Positions 1-9,031 of a stretch of 64,000 bases of DNA are shown one piece after another. Origin of the DNA: Acidobacteriota bacterium. GTDB lineage: Bacteria > Acidobacteriota > Vicinamibacteria > Fen-336. The notes beneath the pieces are model-generated. The model searched no databases. It was given only the letters and a program-made list of their open reading frames with translations, and was not told the origin of the DNA. Numbering within the stretch: position 1 is the stretch's first letter; every line of letters begins with the position of its first letter. Both the position numbers and the translations under genes were made by a program. The stretch is from assembly GCA_022340585.1 (NCBI GenBank), contig JAJDNS010000061.1, forward strand, positions 47,957-111,956, read 5' to 3'.

Positions 1-317
1 ACGCCATGGACAAGCTCCTGCGGCAGGCCCAGCGCCAGCAGCAGAAACGGCGCGAACGCAGGGGCCCGTCCACGGCCCGGCGGCCGTCTGCTCCCCCACC
101 GACCGGGGCCCGCCCCGACGAGGACGACGCCGAGGCCCCGCGGATCATCCGCAATCGCCGCCGGGCGGTGAAGCCGATGACCCTCGACGAGGCCACCCTC
201 GAGCTGGAGTCCCGGGCGGAGGGCGTGCTCGTGTTCCGTGACGCGAAGACCGAGCGGATGCGGATCCTCTATCGTCGGGAGGACGGGAACCTGGGGCTCA
301 TCGAGCCCGAGGCCTGA
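1..317 (+). CDS. hpf: Long-form ribosome hibernation promoting factor, C-terminal part (cut by window edge)
   Basis: The reading frame is open to the left edge, so this is the end of a longer gene. A basic linker rich in Q, K and R is followed by a domain that reads KPMTLDEA...VFRDA...YRREDGNLGLIEPE. This is the dimerisation domain of long HPF (RaiA/YfiA C-terminal family), which joins two 30S subunits to form inactive 100S ribosomes. The ribosome-binding N-terminal domain should lie just outside the window, so the ATG at 6 is probably an internal methionine. The stop overlaps the start of hprK, matching the common order hpf-(ptsN)-hprK-rapZ. The identification is confident from the C-terminal motif alone. 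Confidence 0.88.
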   Translation, partial: AMDKLLRQAQRQQQKRRERRGPSTARRPSAPPPTGARPDEDDAEAPRIIRNRRRAVKPMTLDEATLELESRAEGVLVFRDAKTERMRILYRREDGNLGLIEPEA

Positions 318-1501
318 TGCCCGGCCGCGCGAAGCGGGGCGAGGACCCGCTGCCACTGGCCGCGGCGGAGGGGCCGGGCGTGCCGGTGGCGGAGATGCTC
401 GACGAGGGCGCGGCGAGCCTGCGGCTCGAGCTCGTGGCCGGGCAGGTCGGACTCGACCACCGCGTGCACCTGGCTCGGGTCCAGCGCCCGGGCCTGGCCC
501 TCACCGGCTACACCGACTACATCAGCTACGGCCGGGTCCAGATCGTGGGCAGCAGCGAGATCGGCTACCTCCACAAGCTGGCCCCGCGCCGCCGCTCGGC
601 CATCCTGGCCAAGCTGTGCCGCTGCCGGATCACGTGCTTCGTGGTGACGAAGGCCCTCGCCCCGCCCCCGGAGCTGCTCGAGGCCGCCGGAGCGGCGGGG
701 ATCCCTGTCCTCACCTCTTCCCTCGAGTCGACGAAGTTCATCAAGCTCATGTCCGCGTTCCTCGAGGATCGCCTGGCCACGCGCCTTCACCTCCACGGGG
801 TGCTCCTCGACGTCTTTGGCGTCGGGTCGCTGATCCTGGGAGACAGCGGGATCGGGAAGTCCGAGTGCGCCCTCGACCTGATCGACCGGGGGCACCGGCT
901 CGTGGCCGACGACGTCGTCGCGATCAAGAGGATGGGCGACCTCCTCGTGGGGGCCTCGCCGGACCTGACCCGCTACCACATGGAGCTGCGCGGTCTCGGG
1001 ATCCTGAACATCCGGGACATGTACGGTGTCTCGTCCATCAGCCTGTCCAAGCAGATCGGGCTGGTGATCCAGCTCGAGCGCTGGCAGGAAGGACAGGAGT
1101 ACGATCGGCTGGGGCTGGCCGACGAGACCTTCATGATCCTGGGGATCGAGAGGCCCCTCGTCCGCATGCCGGTGGCCCCGGCCCGGAACATCGCGCTCCT
1201 CGTCGAGGTGGCGGCGCGCAACCAGCTGCTCCGCAGGGGCGGCTATGATGCCGGTCGCCGCTTCGTCGAGCGGGTCGATGCCATGGTGGGCCCCCCGGAG
1301 CGAAAGAAGACGGTGAAGCGACGCGCCAAGGGCACGTCGTCGCCGAGGGCTCGTGCCCTTGGCCAGGGCAGCCGGCCGAAGGCCGGTAGCGGTCCCGCCA
1401 AGGGCTCCTCGTCGCCGAGGGCTCGCGCCCTTGGCCAGAGCAGCCGGCCGAAGGCCGGTAGCGGTCCCCGCCGGAAGGCCGCGCCGAGGAAGCGATCATG
1501 A
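317..1501 (+). CDS. hprK: HPr kinase/phosphorylase with an unusual repetitive C-terminal tail
   Basis: HprK phosphorylates and dephosphorylates a serine of HPr (Ser46 here). The Walker A motif GDSGIGKSE lies near residue 175 and the family signature GILNIRDMYG near residue 230, with an N-terminal DRTGG-like domain before them. Family members are usually 310-330 residues; this one is 394. The extra residues from about 328 on are a basic tail made largely of two copies of a 24-residue unit (AKG-S-SPRARALGQ-SRPKAGSGP), encoded by a tandem 72-bp palindromic repeat at 1325-1468. The start overlaps the hpf stop and the stop overlaps the rapZ start (ATGA), so the genes are probably translated in a coupled way. 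The catalytic core looks intact; the tail is probably dispensable. Confidence 0.95.
   Translation: MPGRAKRGEDPLPLAAAEGPGVPVAEMLDEGAASLRLELVAGQVGLDHRVHLARVQRPGLALTGYTDYISYGRVQIVGSSEIGYLHKLAPRRRSAILAKLCRCRITCFVVTKALAPPPELLEAAGAAGIPVLTSSLESTKFIKLMSAFLEDRLATRLHLHGVLLDVFGVGSLILGDSGIGKSECALDLIDRGHRLVADDVVAIKRMGDLLVGASPDLTRYHMELRGLGILNIRDMYGVSSISLSKQIGLVIQLERWQEGQEYDRLGLADETFMILGIERPLVRMPVAPARNIALLVEVAARNQLLRRGGYDAGRRFVERVDAMVGPPERKKTVKRRAKGTSSPRARALGQGSRPKAGSGPAKGSSSPRARALGQSSRPKAGSGPRRKAAPRKRS
1325..1469 (+). repeat. Two tandem copies of a 72-bp palindromic element inside hprK
   Basis: Copy 1 starts at 1325 and copy 2 at 1397. Each has a long hairpin (GCCAAGGGCACG at 1325-1336 pairing with CGTGCCCTTGGC at 1352-1363; GCCAAGGGC at 1397-1405 pairing with GCCCTTGGC at 1427-1435), then a second small hairpin CCGGCC-GAA-GGCCGG (1372-1386 in copy 1). 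The period of 72 bases keeps the hprK frame open. The same two-hairpin design recurs at 24836-24902 (opposite strand) and 44630-44687. Confidence 0.85.
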
Positions 1502-2376
1502 GCCGGCCGGAGGTCGAGGGGCCGCAGCTCCTGGTGATCACCGGCCTGTCGGGCTCGGGGAAGACCCACGTCTCCCGAGCCCTCGAGGACGTGGGCTGGT
1601 CCTGCGTGGACAACCTGCCCACGGCGATGGTGCCCGCGTTCGCGGAGCACATCGAGCGCTCGCCCGAGCTGCGTCGCTCGGCGCTCGTCGTCGACGTGAG
1701 GGAGCGGGGGTTCCCGGACGCCTTTCCGCCCGTGTACCGTGACCTGAAGCCGGACTCCCTGACCACCAGCCTGCTCTTTCTCGAAGCCGACGACCGAACG
1801 CTGGTGCGCCGCTTCAGCGAGACCCGCCGTCCCCACCCCTTCTCCGGAGGAGACGCAGCAATCGAGGGAATTCGCGCCGAGCGCGAGGCCCTGCGGCCCA
1901 TCCGGAAGATGGCGGACCTGATCCTCGACACGTCGCGGTTGACGGTGCATCAGCTGCGCGACTACGTGCGGGAGCGCTACGACGTCCGGGTCGCGGGCAA
2001 CCAGATGGTGGTGTCGGTCCTGTCGTTCGGGTTCAAGTACGGTGTGCCCGCCGAGGCCGACATGGTCTTCGACGCCCGCTTCCTCCCCAACCCGAACTTC
2101 GTGCCGCGCCTCAAGCGGCTGACCGGGGGGGACGCCCGGGTGGTGCGCTATCTGAACGCTCAACCCGACACCGGGACCTTTCTCCGCCGGATCCTGTCCC
2201 TGGTGCGCTTCGTGCTGCCTCGTCACGAGGCGGAGGGGCGTACCTACGTGACCATCGCGGTGGGGTGCACCGGAGGACGCCACCGGTCGGTGATGCTCGC
2301 CAACGAGGTGGGGGCGGCGGTCGAGAAGAAGGGATACGTGGTGCGGGTGTACCACCGGGACGTGAAGGAGGGGTGA
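1498..2376 (+). CDS. rapZ: RapZ-type RNase adapter / P-loop nucleotide-binding protein
   Basis: A 292-residue protein with Walker A motif GLSGSGKT at about residues 15-22 and the strongly conserved continuation GWSCVDNLP. The C-terminal domain holds the family signature GCTGGRHRSV near residue 255. In Escherichia coli RapZ binds the small RNA GlmZ and directs RNase E to it; in other bacteria (YvcJ) the role is less clear, and I see nothing here that fixes the RNA target. The length is normal. The ATG overlaps the hprK stop codon and the next gene follows after 4 bases, so it belongs to the PTS operon. Confidence 0.95.
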   Translation: MSRPEVEGPQLLVITGLSGSGKTHVSRALEDVGWSCVDNLPTAMVPAFAEHIERSPELRRSALVVDVRERGFPDAFPPVYRDLKPDSLTTSLLFLEADDRTLVRRFSETRRPHPFSGGDAAIEGIRAEREALRPIRKMADLILDTSRLTVHQLRDYVRERYDVRVAGNQMVVSVLSFGFKYGVPAEADMVFDARFLPNPNFVPRLKRLTGGDARVVRYLNAQPDTGTFLRRILSLVRFVLPRHEAEGRTYVTIAVGCTGGRHRSVMLANEVGAAVEKKGYVVRVYHRDVKEG

Positions 2377-2380
2377 GAGG

Positions 2381-2779
2381 ATGATCGGCATCGTCGTGGT
2401 GACGCACGGCCGGGTCGCCGAGGAGCTGGTCAACGCCGCCCGCACCATCGTGGGAGAGATCCCGGCCATCGTCGCGGTCTCGATCGGCTGGGGGGACGAC
2501 CCCGCCGCCGCCAACGCGGCCATCGAGAAGGGACTCGAGGACGTGGGAGCGGGAGAGGCCCTGATCCTCACCGACATGTTCGGGGGCACCCCGACGAACC
2601 TGAGCCTGCCCTACCTGTCGGCGGAGGTGGAGATCGTCACCGGGGTCAACCTGCCCATGCTCATCAAGGCGAGCGGTCTGCGGGAGGGGGTGCTGCCCCA
2701 CGTGGCGCGCCAGATCCGGGACCAGGGCAAGGACGCGATCTACGTGGCGAGCGAGATCCTGGAGGATCGGGCGCGGTGA
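2381..2779 (+). CDS. PTS EIIA component, mannose family (stand-alone)
   Basis: A 132-residue single-domain EIIA of the mannose/fructose/sorbose family. The phospho-accepting histidine is His9 in the N-terminal strand (VVVTHG), and the loop TDMFGGTPTNLS is characteristic of this family. In sugar uptake it passes phosphate from HPr to EIIB, but no EIIB, EIIC or EIID is encoded in the window. It is therefore likely to be a regulatory phospho-acceptor, as in other bacteria with an incomplete PTS; this is an inference from context. It starts 4 bases after rapZ with GAGAGG upstream, and its stop overlaps the GTG start of ptsH. Confidence 0.92.
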   Translation: MIGIVVVTHGRVAEELVNAARTIVGEIPAIVAVSIGWGDDPAAANAAIEKGLEDVGAGEALILTDMFGGTPTNLSLPYLSAEVEIVTGVNLPMLIKASGLREGVLPHVARQIRDQGKDAIYVASEILEDRAR

Positions 2780-3045
2780 CCCGACGAACGGTGAAGATCC
2801 AGAACCGCCTGGGGCTGCACGCGCGAGCCGCCGCGCGCTTCGTGCACACCGCCGCGCGGTACCAGGCCCGGGTGACCGCGGGCCGGGACGGACGGGTGAT
2901 GGACGGCAAGTCCATCCTCGGGATCCTCCTGCTCGGGGCGTCCCGGGGAACGACCATCGAGATCACCGCGGACGGTGAGGACGAGGTCGAGGCGGTCGAG
3001 GCCCTCGTCGCCCTCGTCGAGGGCAACTTCGGAGAGGTCGAGTGA
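2776..3045 (+). CDS. ptsH: HPr phosphocarrier protein
   Basis: An 89-residue HPr. His15 in GLHARAA is the site phosphorylated by enzyme I, and Ser46 in DGKSILGI is the site used by HprK; both sit at exactly the canonical positions. The presence of Ser46 together with hprK in the same operon indicates a working serine-phosphorylation switch. The GTG start overlaps the EIIA stop (GTGA) and the stop overlaps the GTG start of ptsI, so the three genes are tightly coupled. Confidence 0.95.
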   Translation: MTRRTVKIQNRLGLHARAAARFVHTAARYQARVTAGRDGRVMDGKSILGILLLGASRGTTIEITADGEDEVEAVEALVALVEGNFGEVE

Positions 3046-4787
3046 GCAGGCTCCAGGGAACCGCGGTGTCGCCGGGCATCGCGGTGGGACGGGCACTGGT
3101 CGTGGAGCGGGATGCCGCGCCGGTCTTCCGCCTCTCCCTCGAGCCGGGGGCGGTCGCCGGCGAGGTGGCCCGGCTGGAGACCGCCCTCGAAGGGTCGCGG
3201 GAGCAGCTCCGGGCGGTGAAGGACCGGCTCTCCCGCGAGGTTGGGACGCCGCACGCCTACATCTTCGACGCCCACCTGCTCATGCTCGACGACCCTCTCC
3301 TGCGCGCGCGGGCGGTGGAGGTGGTCGAGACCGAGCGGGTGAACGCGGAGTGGGCCCTCCGGACGGTGTCGGAGGAGCTGCACGATCTGTTCGACCAGTT
3401 CTCGGACGAGTACCTCCGGGAGCGGAGCACCGACCTCGACGACGTCATCGGACGCGTCCAGCTGAACCTGCGGGGCTCGCCGGATGCGCCGTCGCTGGAG
3501 CGCCTGCCGGGTCCGGTCATCCTGGTGGCCAGTGACCTCGCCCCCTCCGAGGCGGCCGAGCTGGACTGGGAGAAGGTCCTGGCGGTGGCGACGGACGTGG
3601 GCTCCTCGACCTATCACACCGCGATCATCGCCCGCTCCCTGGGCATCCCGGCAGTGGTGGGGCTGAAGGACGCCACCCGGCGCACGCCCTCCGGGAGCCT
3701 GGTGGTTGTGGACGGTACCCACGGCGAGGTCGTCGTGGACCCATCAGAGTCCACGCTCGAGGAGCTCCGCGTCGCCCAGGAGGAGTACCGCCTCGAGGAC
3801 GAGCGCCTGCGCACGACCCGCGAGCTTCCGGCCCGCACCGACGACGGGGTGGAGGTCCGACTCGAGGCGAACGTCGAGTTCCTCGAGGAGGCGGCCACGG
3901 GCCGGCTGTACGGCGCCCAGGGCATCGGGCTCTTCCGCTCCGAGTACCTCCTGGGGCGCGGGCTGCCCTGGCCCACCGAGGAGCAGCAGCTCGACGTCTA
4001 CCGACGGCTCATGGAGCAGATGCACCCCCACCCGGTCACCGTCCGCACCTGGGACATCGGCCTCGAGGCCCTGGGCTCGAGGGGCCCCTCCAGCCCCAAT
4101 CCGGCCCTGGGCGAGCGCGCCTTGCGCCTGCTCCGACGGTCGCCGGAACCCTTCCGGGTTCAGCTCCGGGCACTCCTGCGCGCCGGGGAGCACGGGCCGG
4201 TGCGGATCATGTTCCCCTTCGTCGGGGGGGTCGGCGACCTGCATCTCGCCCTCGCCCTCCTCGAGGAGGCGCGGGAAGAGCTCCGTCGGGCCGGCGTGCC
4301 CTTCCGGGAGGACGTGCCGGTGGGGATCAACCTCGAGGTGCCCAGCGCCGCGGTCGTGGCCGACCTCCTCGCACCGGAGGTGGACTTCTTCAGCGTCGGG
4401 ACGAACGACCTCATCCAGTACCTGCTCGCGGTGGACCGGACCGACCCCCGGGTCTCCGGCCTGTACGAGCCGCTCCACCCCGCGGTGATGAGGACCCTCG
4501 CGCAGATCGCGACGGCGGCGCGGGCCCACGAGCGTCCCCTGTCCGTCTGCGGTGAGATGGCCGGCCAGCCCCTCGAGGCCGTTCTGCTGGTGGGGCTCGG
4601 CTTTCGCGAGCTCTCCATGGCCCCCACCGCGATTCCCCGGGTCAAGGAGGCGGTGCGGGCGGTCCGCGAGGTCGACGCCCGGCGGCTCGCGGAGCACTGT
4701 CTCTCGCTGCGCACCTGCGACGACATCGTCCGGTTCGTGCGCCAGGAGCTCCCGGAGGCCGCGGCGAGCTCGAGGGAGCCGGCCTAG
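3042..4787 (+). CDS. ptsI: Phosphoenolpyruvate-protein phosphotransferase (PTS enzyme I)
   Basis: A 581-residue enzyme I that takes phosphate from phosphoenolpyruvate and passes it to HPr. The phospho-histidine is His192 in [10 protein letters not shown], and the catalytic cysteine is Cys503 in VCGEMAG, close to the E. coli positions 189 and 502. The PEP-site residues in VRT, the glutamate in INLEVP and the asparagine-aspartate in GTNDL are present. The usual RTMDIGGDK stretch reads [10 protein letters not shown] here, so the loop after the first PEP-binding arginine is diverged. The GTG start overlaps the ptsH stop. The TAG stop overlaps the stop of the convergent E1 gene, leaving no spacer between the two. 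Confidence 0.94.
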   Translation: MSRLQGTAVSPGIAVGRALVVERDAAPVFRLSLEPGAVAGEVARLETALEGSREQLRAVKDRLSREVGTPHAYIFDAHLLMLDDPLLRARAVEVVETERVNAEWALRTVSEELHDLFDQFSDEYLRERSTDLDDVIGRVQLNLRGSPDAPSLERLPGPVILVASDLAPSEAAELDWEKVLAVATDVGSSTYHTAIIARSLGIPAVVGLKDATRRTPSGSLVVVDGTHGEVVVDPSESTLEELRVAQEEYRLEDERLRTTRELPARTDDGVEVRLEANVEFLEEAATGRLYGAQGIGLFRSEYLLGRGLPWPTEEQQLDVYRRLMEQMHPHPVTVRTWDIGLEALGSRGPSSPNPALGERALRLLRRSPEPFRVQLRALLRAGEHGPVRIMFPFVGGVGDLHLALALLEEAREELRRAGVPFREDVPVGINLEVPSAAVVADLLAPEVDFFSVGTNDLIQYLLAVDRTDPRVSGLYEPLHPAVMRTLAQIATAARAHERPLSVCGEMAGQPLEAVLLVGLGFRELSMAPTAIPRVKEAVRAVREVDARRLAEHCLSLRTCDDIVRFVRQELPEAAASSREPA

Positions 4788-6892
4788 TACCGCGCCAGGT
4801 CCCGGATGGCCCTGGCGAGGTCGCCGACCTGGGGCAGGATCGCTTCCTCCAGGACCGGGTGGTAGCCCACGAAGGTGTCGAGGGCAGCCACCCGTCTGAC
4901 CGGCGCGTCGAGGTACTCGAACAGCTCCTCCCCGATCCGCGCGGCGATCTCCGCACCGTAGCCCCAGGACCGGGCGTCCTCGTGTGCCACCACGACCTTG
5001 CCCGTCTTCCGAACGCTGGCGGCGATGGCCTCCCAGTCGTAGGGGCTCAGGGTGCGCAGATCCAGGATCTCGACGTCGATTCCGTCGACAGCCGCCTGCT
5101 TCGCGGCCACCTGGGAGCGGTGGACGAGGGCGCCGTACGTGACGAGGGTCAGGTCCCGGCCTTCTCGGACGCGTGCGGCCCGGCCGAAGGGGATCATGTG
5201 GTCGGGACCCGGGTAGGCGCCCTTGTTGTGGACCTGCCGGTAGAGGTGCTTGTGCTCCAGGAAGAGGACGGGGTCCTCGCAGCGGATCGCGGTGCGGAGG
5301 AGTCCGTTGGCGTCCTGGGCGTTCGAGGGGATCACGACCCGAAGACCCGGGGTGTGGGTGAAGAGGACCTCGCCGCACTGGCTGTGGTAGACCCCTCCGC
5401 CCTGGAGATAGCCACCGTAGGTCACGCGGACGACCACCGGACAGGAGAAGGCGCCGTTCGAGCGCCAGCGGACGAGGGCCAGCTCGTTGCGGATCTGCAT
5501 GAACGCAGGCCAGATGTAGTCGAAGAACTGGACCTCGACCACCGGCTTGAGGCCACGCACCGCCATCCCGATCCCGCGGCCGACGATGGCCGCCTCGGCC
5601 AGCGGGGTGTTGTAGACGCGCCGGGAGCCGTGGCGGCGCTGGAGGCCGTGAGTGACCTTGAAGACCCCGCCCTTGCCCTTGACCTCGTCCAGGCTGGCCT
5701 CGCGGGAGCAGTCGGCCACGTCCTCACCGAGGACGACGACCCGCGGGTCGCGGGTCATCTCGTCGTGGAGGCACGCGTTGAGCAGGTCCACCGTCGTCTT
5801 GGGAGGCCCGTCGAGGGCGGGCTCGCTCGCGAAGGCGGCCGAGCACGGGTCCACGGTCTCGGAGTAGACGTGGCGGGTCACGCTCGCAGGGTCCGGAGCG
5901 GGGGCCGCGAGGGCGGCGTCGGTCGCCGCCGCCACCTCCCGGTCGACGGCCTCGCGCAGGCCGGCCAGCTCTCCCTCGGTGGCGAAGCCCTCGGTCTGGA
6001 GCAGCTGGGGAAAGGTGGTGAGAGGATCGCGCCGGGCGTCGGCCTCGCGCTCCGAGGCCGGCCGGTACTGGGCCTCGTTGTCGGAGAGGGAATGGGAGTA
6101 GGGTCGGATCACCTTCGCGTGGACCAGGGCGGGCCCTTGCCGCGACCGGCACCAGGCCGCCGCCTCGCTCAGGACGCCGAGGCTGGCCACCGGGTCACAC
6201 CCGTCGACCTCCCGCACCAGGAGGTTCGGGAACGAGCGGAGGAGTCTCGAGATGCTCCCGCCCGGCGTCTGGACCTCCACCGGAACGGAGATGGCGTAGC
6301 CGTTGTCCTGGATCAGGTACAGGACGGGGAGGCGCAGGTTCGTGGAGGCGCTGATGCTCTCCCAGAACTCACCCTCGGAGGTCGTTCCCTCTCCCGCCGA
6401 GCAGAGGACCACCTCGTCGGTGGCGAAGGCCGGGGGGGGAGCCTCGGGGACGAGCCCGGCGGCGAGGTGACGCCCCCCTTCGGCACACCCCACGGCCTGG
6501 ACGAACTGCGTTCCGGTGGGTGACGACGTCGTGATCACGTGGCGGCCGGGATGCCCCCAGTGCGAGGGCATCTGCCGCCCCCCCGAGCTCGGGTCGTCCT
6601 TCGAGCCCACCGCCCCGAGCAGCATCTCGAAGGGGGTCATCCCCAGCTGGAGGAGGAGAGCGCGGTCGCGGTAGTAGGGGCAGAACCAGTCGTGGGCGGG
6701 CCGGAGGACCATCCCCGCCGCTACCTGGACGGCCTCGTGACCGGCGCCGCTGATCTGGAAGAAGGCGCGGTTCTGACGCTTGAGCTGGATCTCCTTGTCG
6801 TCGATCCGCCGGGAGAGGTACATCGTTCGGTAGATCGAGAGCAGCGTCTCGCGGTTGAGACGGAGCCGACGCTCGACCGACGGTGATGCCAA
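4784..6892 (-). CDS. Fused alpha-beta E1 component of a 2-oxo acid dehydrogenase complex
   Basis: Thiamin-diphosphate enzyme that decarboxylates a 2-oxo acid and passes the acyl group to a lipoyl E2. The first half is the alpha subunit, with a TPP motif beginning [11 protein letters not shown] and ending QDNGYAIS. The second half (from about residue 375, [19 protein letters not shown]) is the beta subunit. The natural fusion of about 700 residues is known in several phyla for branched-chain or pyruvate-type E1. The substrate cannot be told from sequence, and no E2 or E3 gene is nearby. I place the start at the TTG at 6892, because GAGGAGAGAG lies just upstream; a longer frame with an ATG at 6964 adds an unlikely leader. 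Its stop overlaps that of ptsI. Confidence 0.88.
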   Translation of the reverse strand: MASPSVERRLRLNRETLLSIYRTMYLSRRIDDKEIQLKRQNRAFFQISGAGHEAVQVAAGMVLRPAHDWFCPYYRDRALLLQLGMTPFEMLLGAVGSKDDPSSGGRQMPSHWGHPGRHVITTSSPTGTQFVQAVGCAEGGRHLAAGLVPEAPPPAFATDEVVLCSAGEGTTSEGEFWESISASTNLRLPVLYLIQDNGYAISVPVEVQTPGGSISRLLRSFPNLLVREVDGCDPVASLGVLSEAAAWCRSRQGPALVHAKVIRPYSHSLSDNEAQYRPASEREADARRDPLTTFPQLLQTEGFATEGELAGLREAVDREVAAATDAALAAPAPDPASVTRHVYSETVDPCSAAFASEPALDGPPKTTVDLLNACLHDEMTRDPRVVVLGEDVADCSREASLDEVKGKGGVFKVTHGLQRRHGSRRVYNTPLAEAAIVGRGIGMAVRGLKPVVEVQFFDYIWPAFMQIRNELALVRWRSNGAFSCPVVVRVTYGGYLQGGGVYHSQCGEVLFTHTPGLRVVIPSNAQDANGLLRTAIRCEDPVLFLEHKHLYRQVHNKGAYPGPDHMIPFGRAARVREGRDLTLVTYGALVHRSQVAAKQAAVDGIDVEILDLRTLSPYDWEAIAASVRKTGKVVVAHEDARSWGYGAEIAARIGEELFEYLDAPVRRVAALDTFVGYHPVLEEAILPQVGDLARAIRDLARY

Positions 6893-6989
6893 ACTCTCTC
6901 CTCGGGAACACTCCGCCCCGGGACCGCGGCGGGCGGGACAATTGGGCCATTTTACTCCAGCCACCCGAATGGGGCCAGGCTCTCGCGGT

Positions 6990-7090
6990 GTGATCTCCTC
7001 CGTCGGGGCGGTGATCGCGCCGCCTTCCGTCCCCCGTTCCGGTGCTCTTTCCGCCCTATCCCCCCGGTCCTCTCTCTCTCCCTCCAGGCC
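6990..7090. other. Intergenic stretch with pyrimidine-rich tract
   Basis: Part of the 238-base gap between the divergently placed E1 start and the end of the flavoprotein gene. From about 7048 to 7086 the + strand is almost all C and T. I see no RNA gene and no clear hairpin here; the E1 promoter should lie in this gap but no good hexamer pair stands out. Confidence 0.4.
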
Positions 7091-7130
7091 GCGCGGGACG
7101 GCGGCGCCCCTCGTGCACCCCCTCCCCGAC

Positions 7131-8345
7131 TCAGGGCCTCAGCAGGGCCCAGAGGAAGCGGGGGCCGAAGGCGGTCCGGGCAGGGACGAAGTCGCCGGCG
7201 ATGCCGACCAGCCGGTCGGCGAGGTCAGGACGCCGCTCCAGGCGCCGGGCCAGGAGGTTTGCCGCGTCGGGCCAGCCCACCGCGACCTGCAGGAGGCGGT
7301 TGAAGCGGAACTTGTCGCGGGTGGCGGCGCGCCGGGCACTCTCGTAGCCTCCCAGGCGCTCGGGGAGGGCGCGGTCTCGGGCGTCCAGGGCCTGGGAGAT
7401 GGCCCGGGCGGCGATCTCGGCCGTTCGCAGGGCGAGGGTGATGCCTTCTCCGGTGAAGGGATCGTAGAAGCCGGCGGCGTCGCCGACGAGAAGGGCTCCG
7501 GGGGCGGCGACCGCCCGCGCTTCCACCGCCAGGGGCCCAACGGCCCGCGGGGTCTCGACGAGGCGGCCTCGCTCCAGGCGCTCCCAGAGGCGGGGCCAGC
7601 GGTGCCGCAGGGCGTCGCGGTAGAAGCCCTCGAGGTTTCCCCCCGCGGACGCCATCTCGCGCTGGTGGAGGACGAAGGCCACGTTGGCGAGGGTGGCGGA
7701 CAGCGGGGCGACCCCGCAGTAGCCCCCGCCGCCGACGTGCATCTCGCCGTGGTCCCCCAGGCCCTCGACGCCCTCCCAGTACCCCCGGACCGCGAAGCGG
7801 CGCAGGCGGTGATGAAGCCGCCCGAGGTGGAGGCGCGCGGCGACGACGCTGTGGCGCCCATCTGCCCCGACGACGAGGCGCGCGGTCCACCGGCGGCAGG
7901 AGCCGTCCCGGCCCTCCGCCTCGACCCCCTCGACGCCCTCGGCTCGCCGCAGCAGCCCGGTCACCCGGGTCCCCTCGTGGACCTCGGCGCCCTCCGCGCG
8001 GGCCTGGGCGAGCAGCGCCGTGTCGAGGTCCCGGCGCCGGGCGGCAAAGCCGCGCCGATCCCGGGAGTAGCGTCCCTGGAAGCTCGTCCCATCGGGCGAG
8101 GTCAGCTGCATCCCGCCGAGGGGGTGGGGGTGGAGCTGGCCCACCCGCTCCGCCGCGCCCATGGCCTCGAGAAGGGGCCAGGCTTGCGGCGACGCCGCCT
8201 CTCCACAGACCTTGTCCCGAGGAAAGCGAGCGGCGTCGAAGAGGACCACGTCGTGTCCGCGCTGGCACAGGAAGCAGGCGAGGGCCGAGCCCGCGGGACC
8301 TCCCCCGACGATGGCCACGTCGCGTCTCCCCGAGCCCGTTTCCAC
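7131..8345 (-). CDS. FAD-dependent oxidoreductase, geranylgeranyl-reductase/aromatic hydroxylase type
   Basis: A 404-residue flavoprotein. The N-terminal dinucleotide fold [11 protein letters not shown] follows a short leader, the middle motif is VVGADGRHS, and the C-terminal FAD motif is [16 protein letters not shown]. Such enzymes hydroxylate aromatic rings or reduce isoprenoid double bonds. Position is the best clue: it is the last gene of a three-gene set with a type III polyketide synthase and a methyltransferase, the same composition as the Streptomyces srsA-srsB-srsC set that makes methylated phenolic lipids. Ring hydroxylation or oxidation of a resorcinol is thus a reasonable inference. 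The start is a GTG at 8345, two bases after the methyltransferase stop, with AGAGG just before. Confidence 0.82.
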   Translation of the reverse strand: METGSGRRDVAIVGGGPAGSALACFLCQRGHDVVLFDAARFPRDKVCGEAASPQAWPLLEAMGAAERVGQLHPHPLGGMQLTSPDGTSFQGRYSRDRRGFAARRRDLDTALLAQARAEGAEVHEGTRVTGLLRRAEGVEGVEAEGRDGSCRRWTARLVVGADGRHSVVAARLHLGRLHHRLRRFAVRGYWEGVEGLGDHGEMHVGGGGYCGVAPLSATLANVAFVLHQREMASAGGNLEGFYRDALRHRWPRLWERLERGRLVETPRAVGPLAVEARAVAAPGALLVGDAAGFYDPFTGEGITLALRTAEIAARAISQALDARDRALPERLGGYESARRAATRDKFRFNRLLQVAVGWPDAANLLARRLERRPDLADRLVGIAGDFVPARTAFGPRFLWALLRP

Positions 8346-8347
8346 GG

Positions 8348-9031
8348 TCAGGACCTCTCGGGGCGGCTGGCGACGGCCAGAAGGCGATACGGGAAGCAGC
8401 GTTGGAGCCGGACGTGGGAGATCCCGGCCTCCTCGAAGGCGACGCGGAGCTCCGAGGGACGGAAGCCTCGACGGACGGAGACGAGACCGTCGTTCACGCT
8501 CACCGGGCTCCGGAAGAGGAGTGGAAAGACGGCCTCGCCGAAGAGGTGGGGCACCACGGCGCGGTGGAGGTCGCTCACCACCAGGGCGCGCCGGGCCAGG
8601 CGATAGAGGCGCCGCAGGAGCGGGGCCACGTCGTCGAAATGGTGCAGAAGGAGCGAGGCCGTCACGACGTCGAAGGCGGCCTCGGGGAAGGGGAGGGCCC
8701 GCACGTCGGCGACCACCGGGCGCACCTCGGCCGGGACGTCCCGAAGGTGAGCGAGCTTCAAATCCAGGCCGACGGCGAAGACCGTCGAGGGGAGCCGCCG
8801 GAGGAGGAAGGCCGGCTGGTCGCCCGACCCGCAACCGACGTCGAGCAAGGTCCCCCCGGTCTCGAGGTACGGTTGGACCGCGGCCAGGAGACGGTGTCGA
8901 GCCCCGAGCCAGCGATTGACGAGACGCAGGTCCGCCAGGTTCCGGGGAATCTCCGTGTCGGGCACTCCGGCGTCGAGGAGCTCGGGCTCGGTGGACCGCC
9001 GCCGCAGGTCGGGAAGGCGGGGCAGTCTCAA
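8348..9031 (-). CDS. SAM-dependent methyltransferase (class I)
   Basis: A 227-residue methyltransferase with the SAM motif LLDVGCGSGDQP, the acidic residue at the end of strand 2 (GLDLKLAH) and the post-motif VTASLLLHHFDD. The family includes ubiquinone/menaquinone-type and small-molecule methylases. Between a type III polyketide synthase and a flavoprotein, it probably O- or C-methylates the phenolic product. The likely start is a TTG at 9031 overlapping the synthase stop (TTGA), giving translational coupling; there is no in-frame ATG near and the longer upstream frame is the shadow of the synthase gene. Substrate unknown. Confidence 0.82.
   Translation of the reverse strand: MRLPRLPDLRRRSTEPELLDAGVPDTEIPRNLADLRLVNRWLGARHRLLAAVQPYLETGGTLLDVGCGSGDQPAFLLRRLPSTVFAVGLDLKLAHLRDVPAEVRPVVADVRALPFPEAAFDVVTASLLLHHFDDVAPLLRRLYRLARRALVVSDLHRAVVPHLFGEAVFPLLFRSPVSVNDGLVSVRRGFRPSELRVAFEEAGISHVRLQRCFPYRLLAVASRPERS

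Noticed and set aside
1325-1469. CRISPR array in the hprK tail
   Set aside because: Only two adjoining 72-bp copies with no spacers, and no cas genes; it is a tandem palindromic repeat.
4859-6523. A 554-residue + strand frame opposite the E1 gene
   Set aside because: Shadow of a clearly recognised enzyme; no motif of its own.
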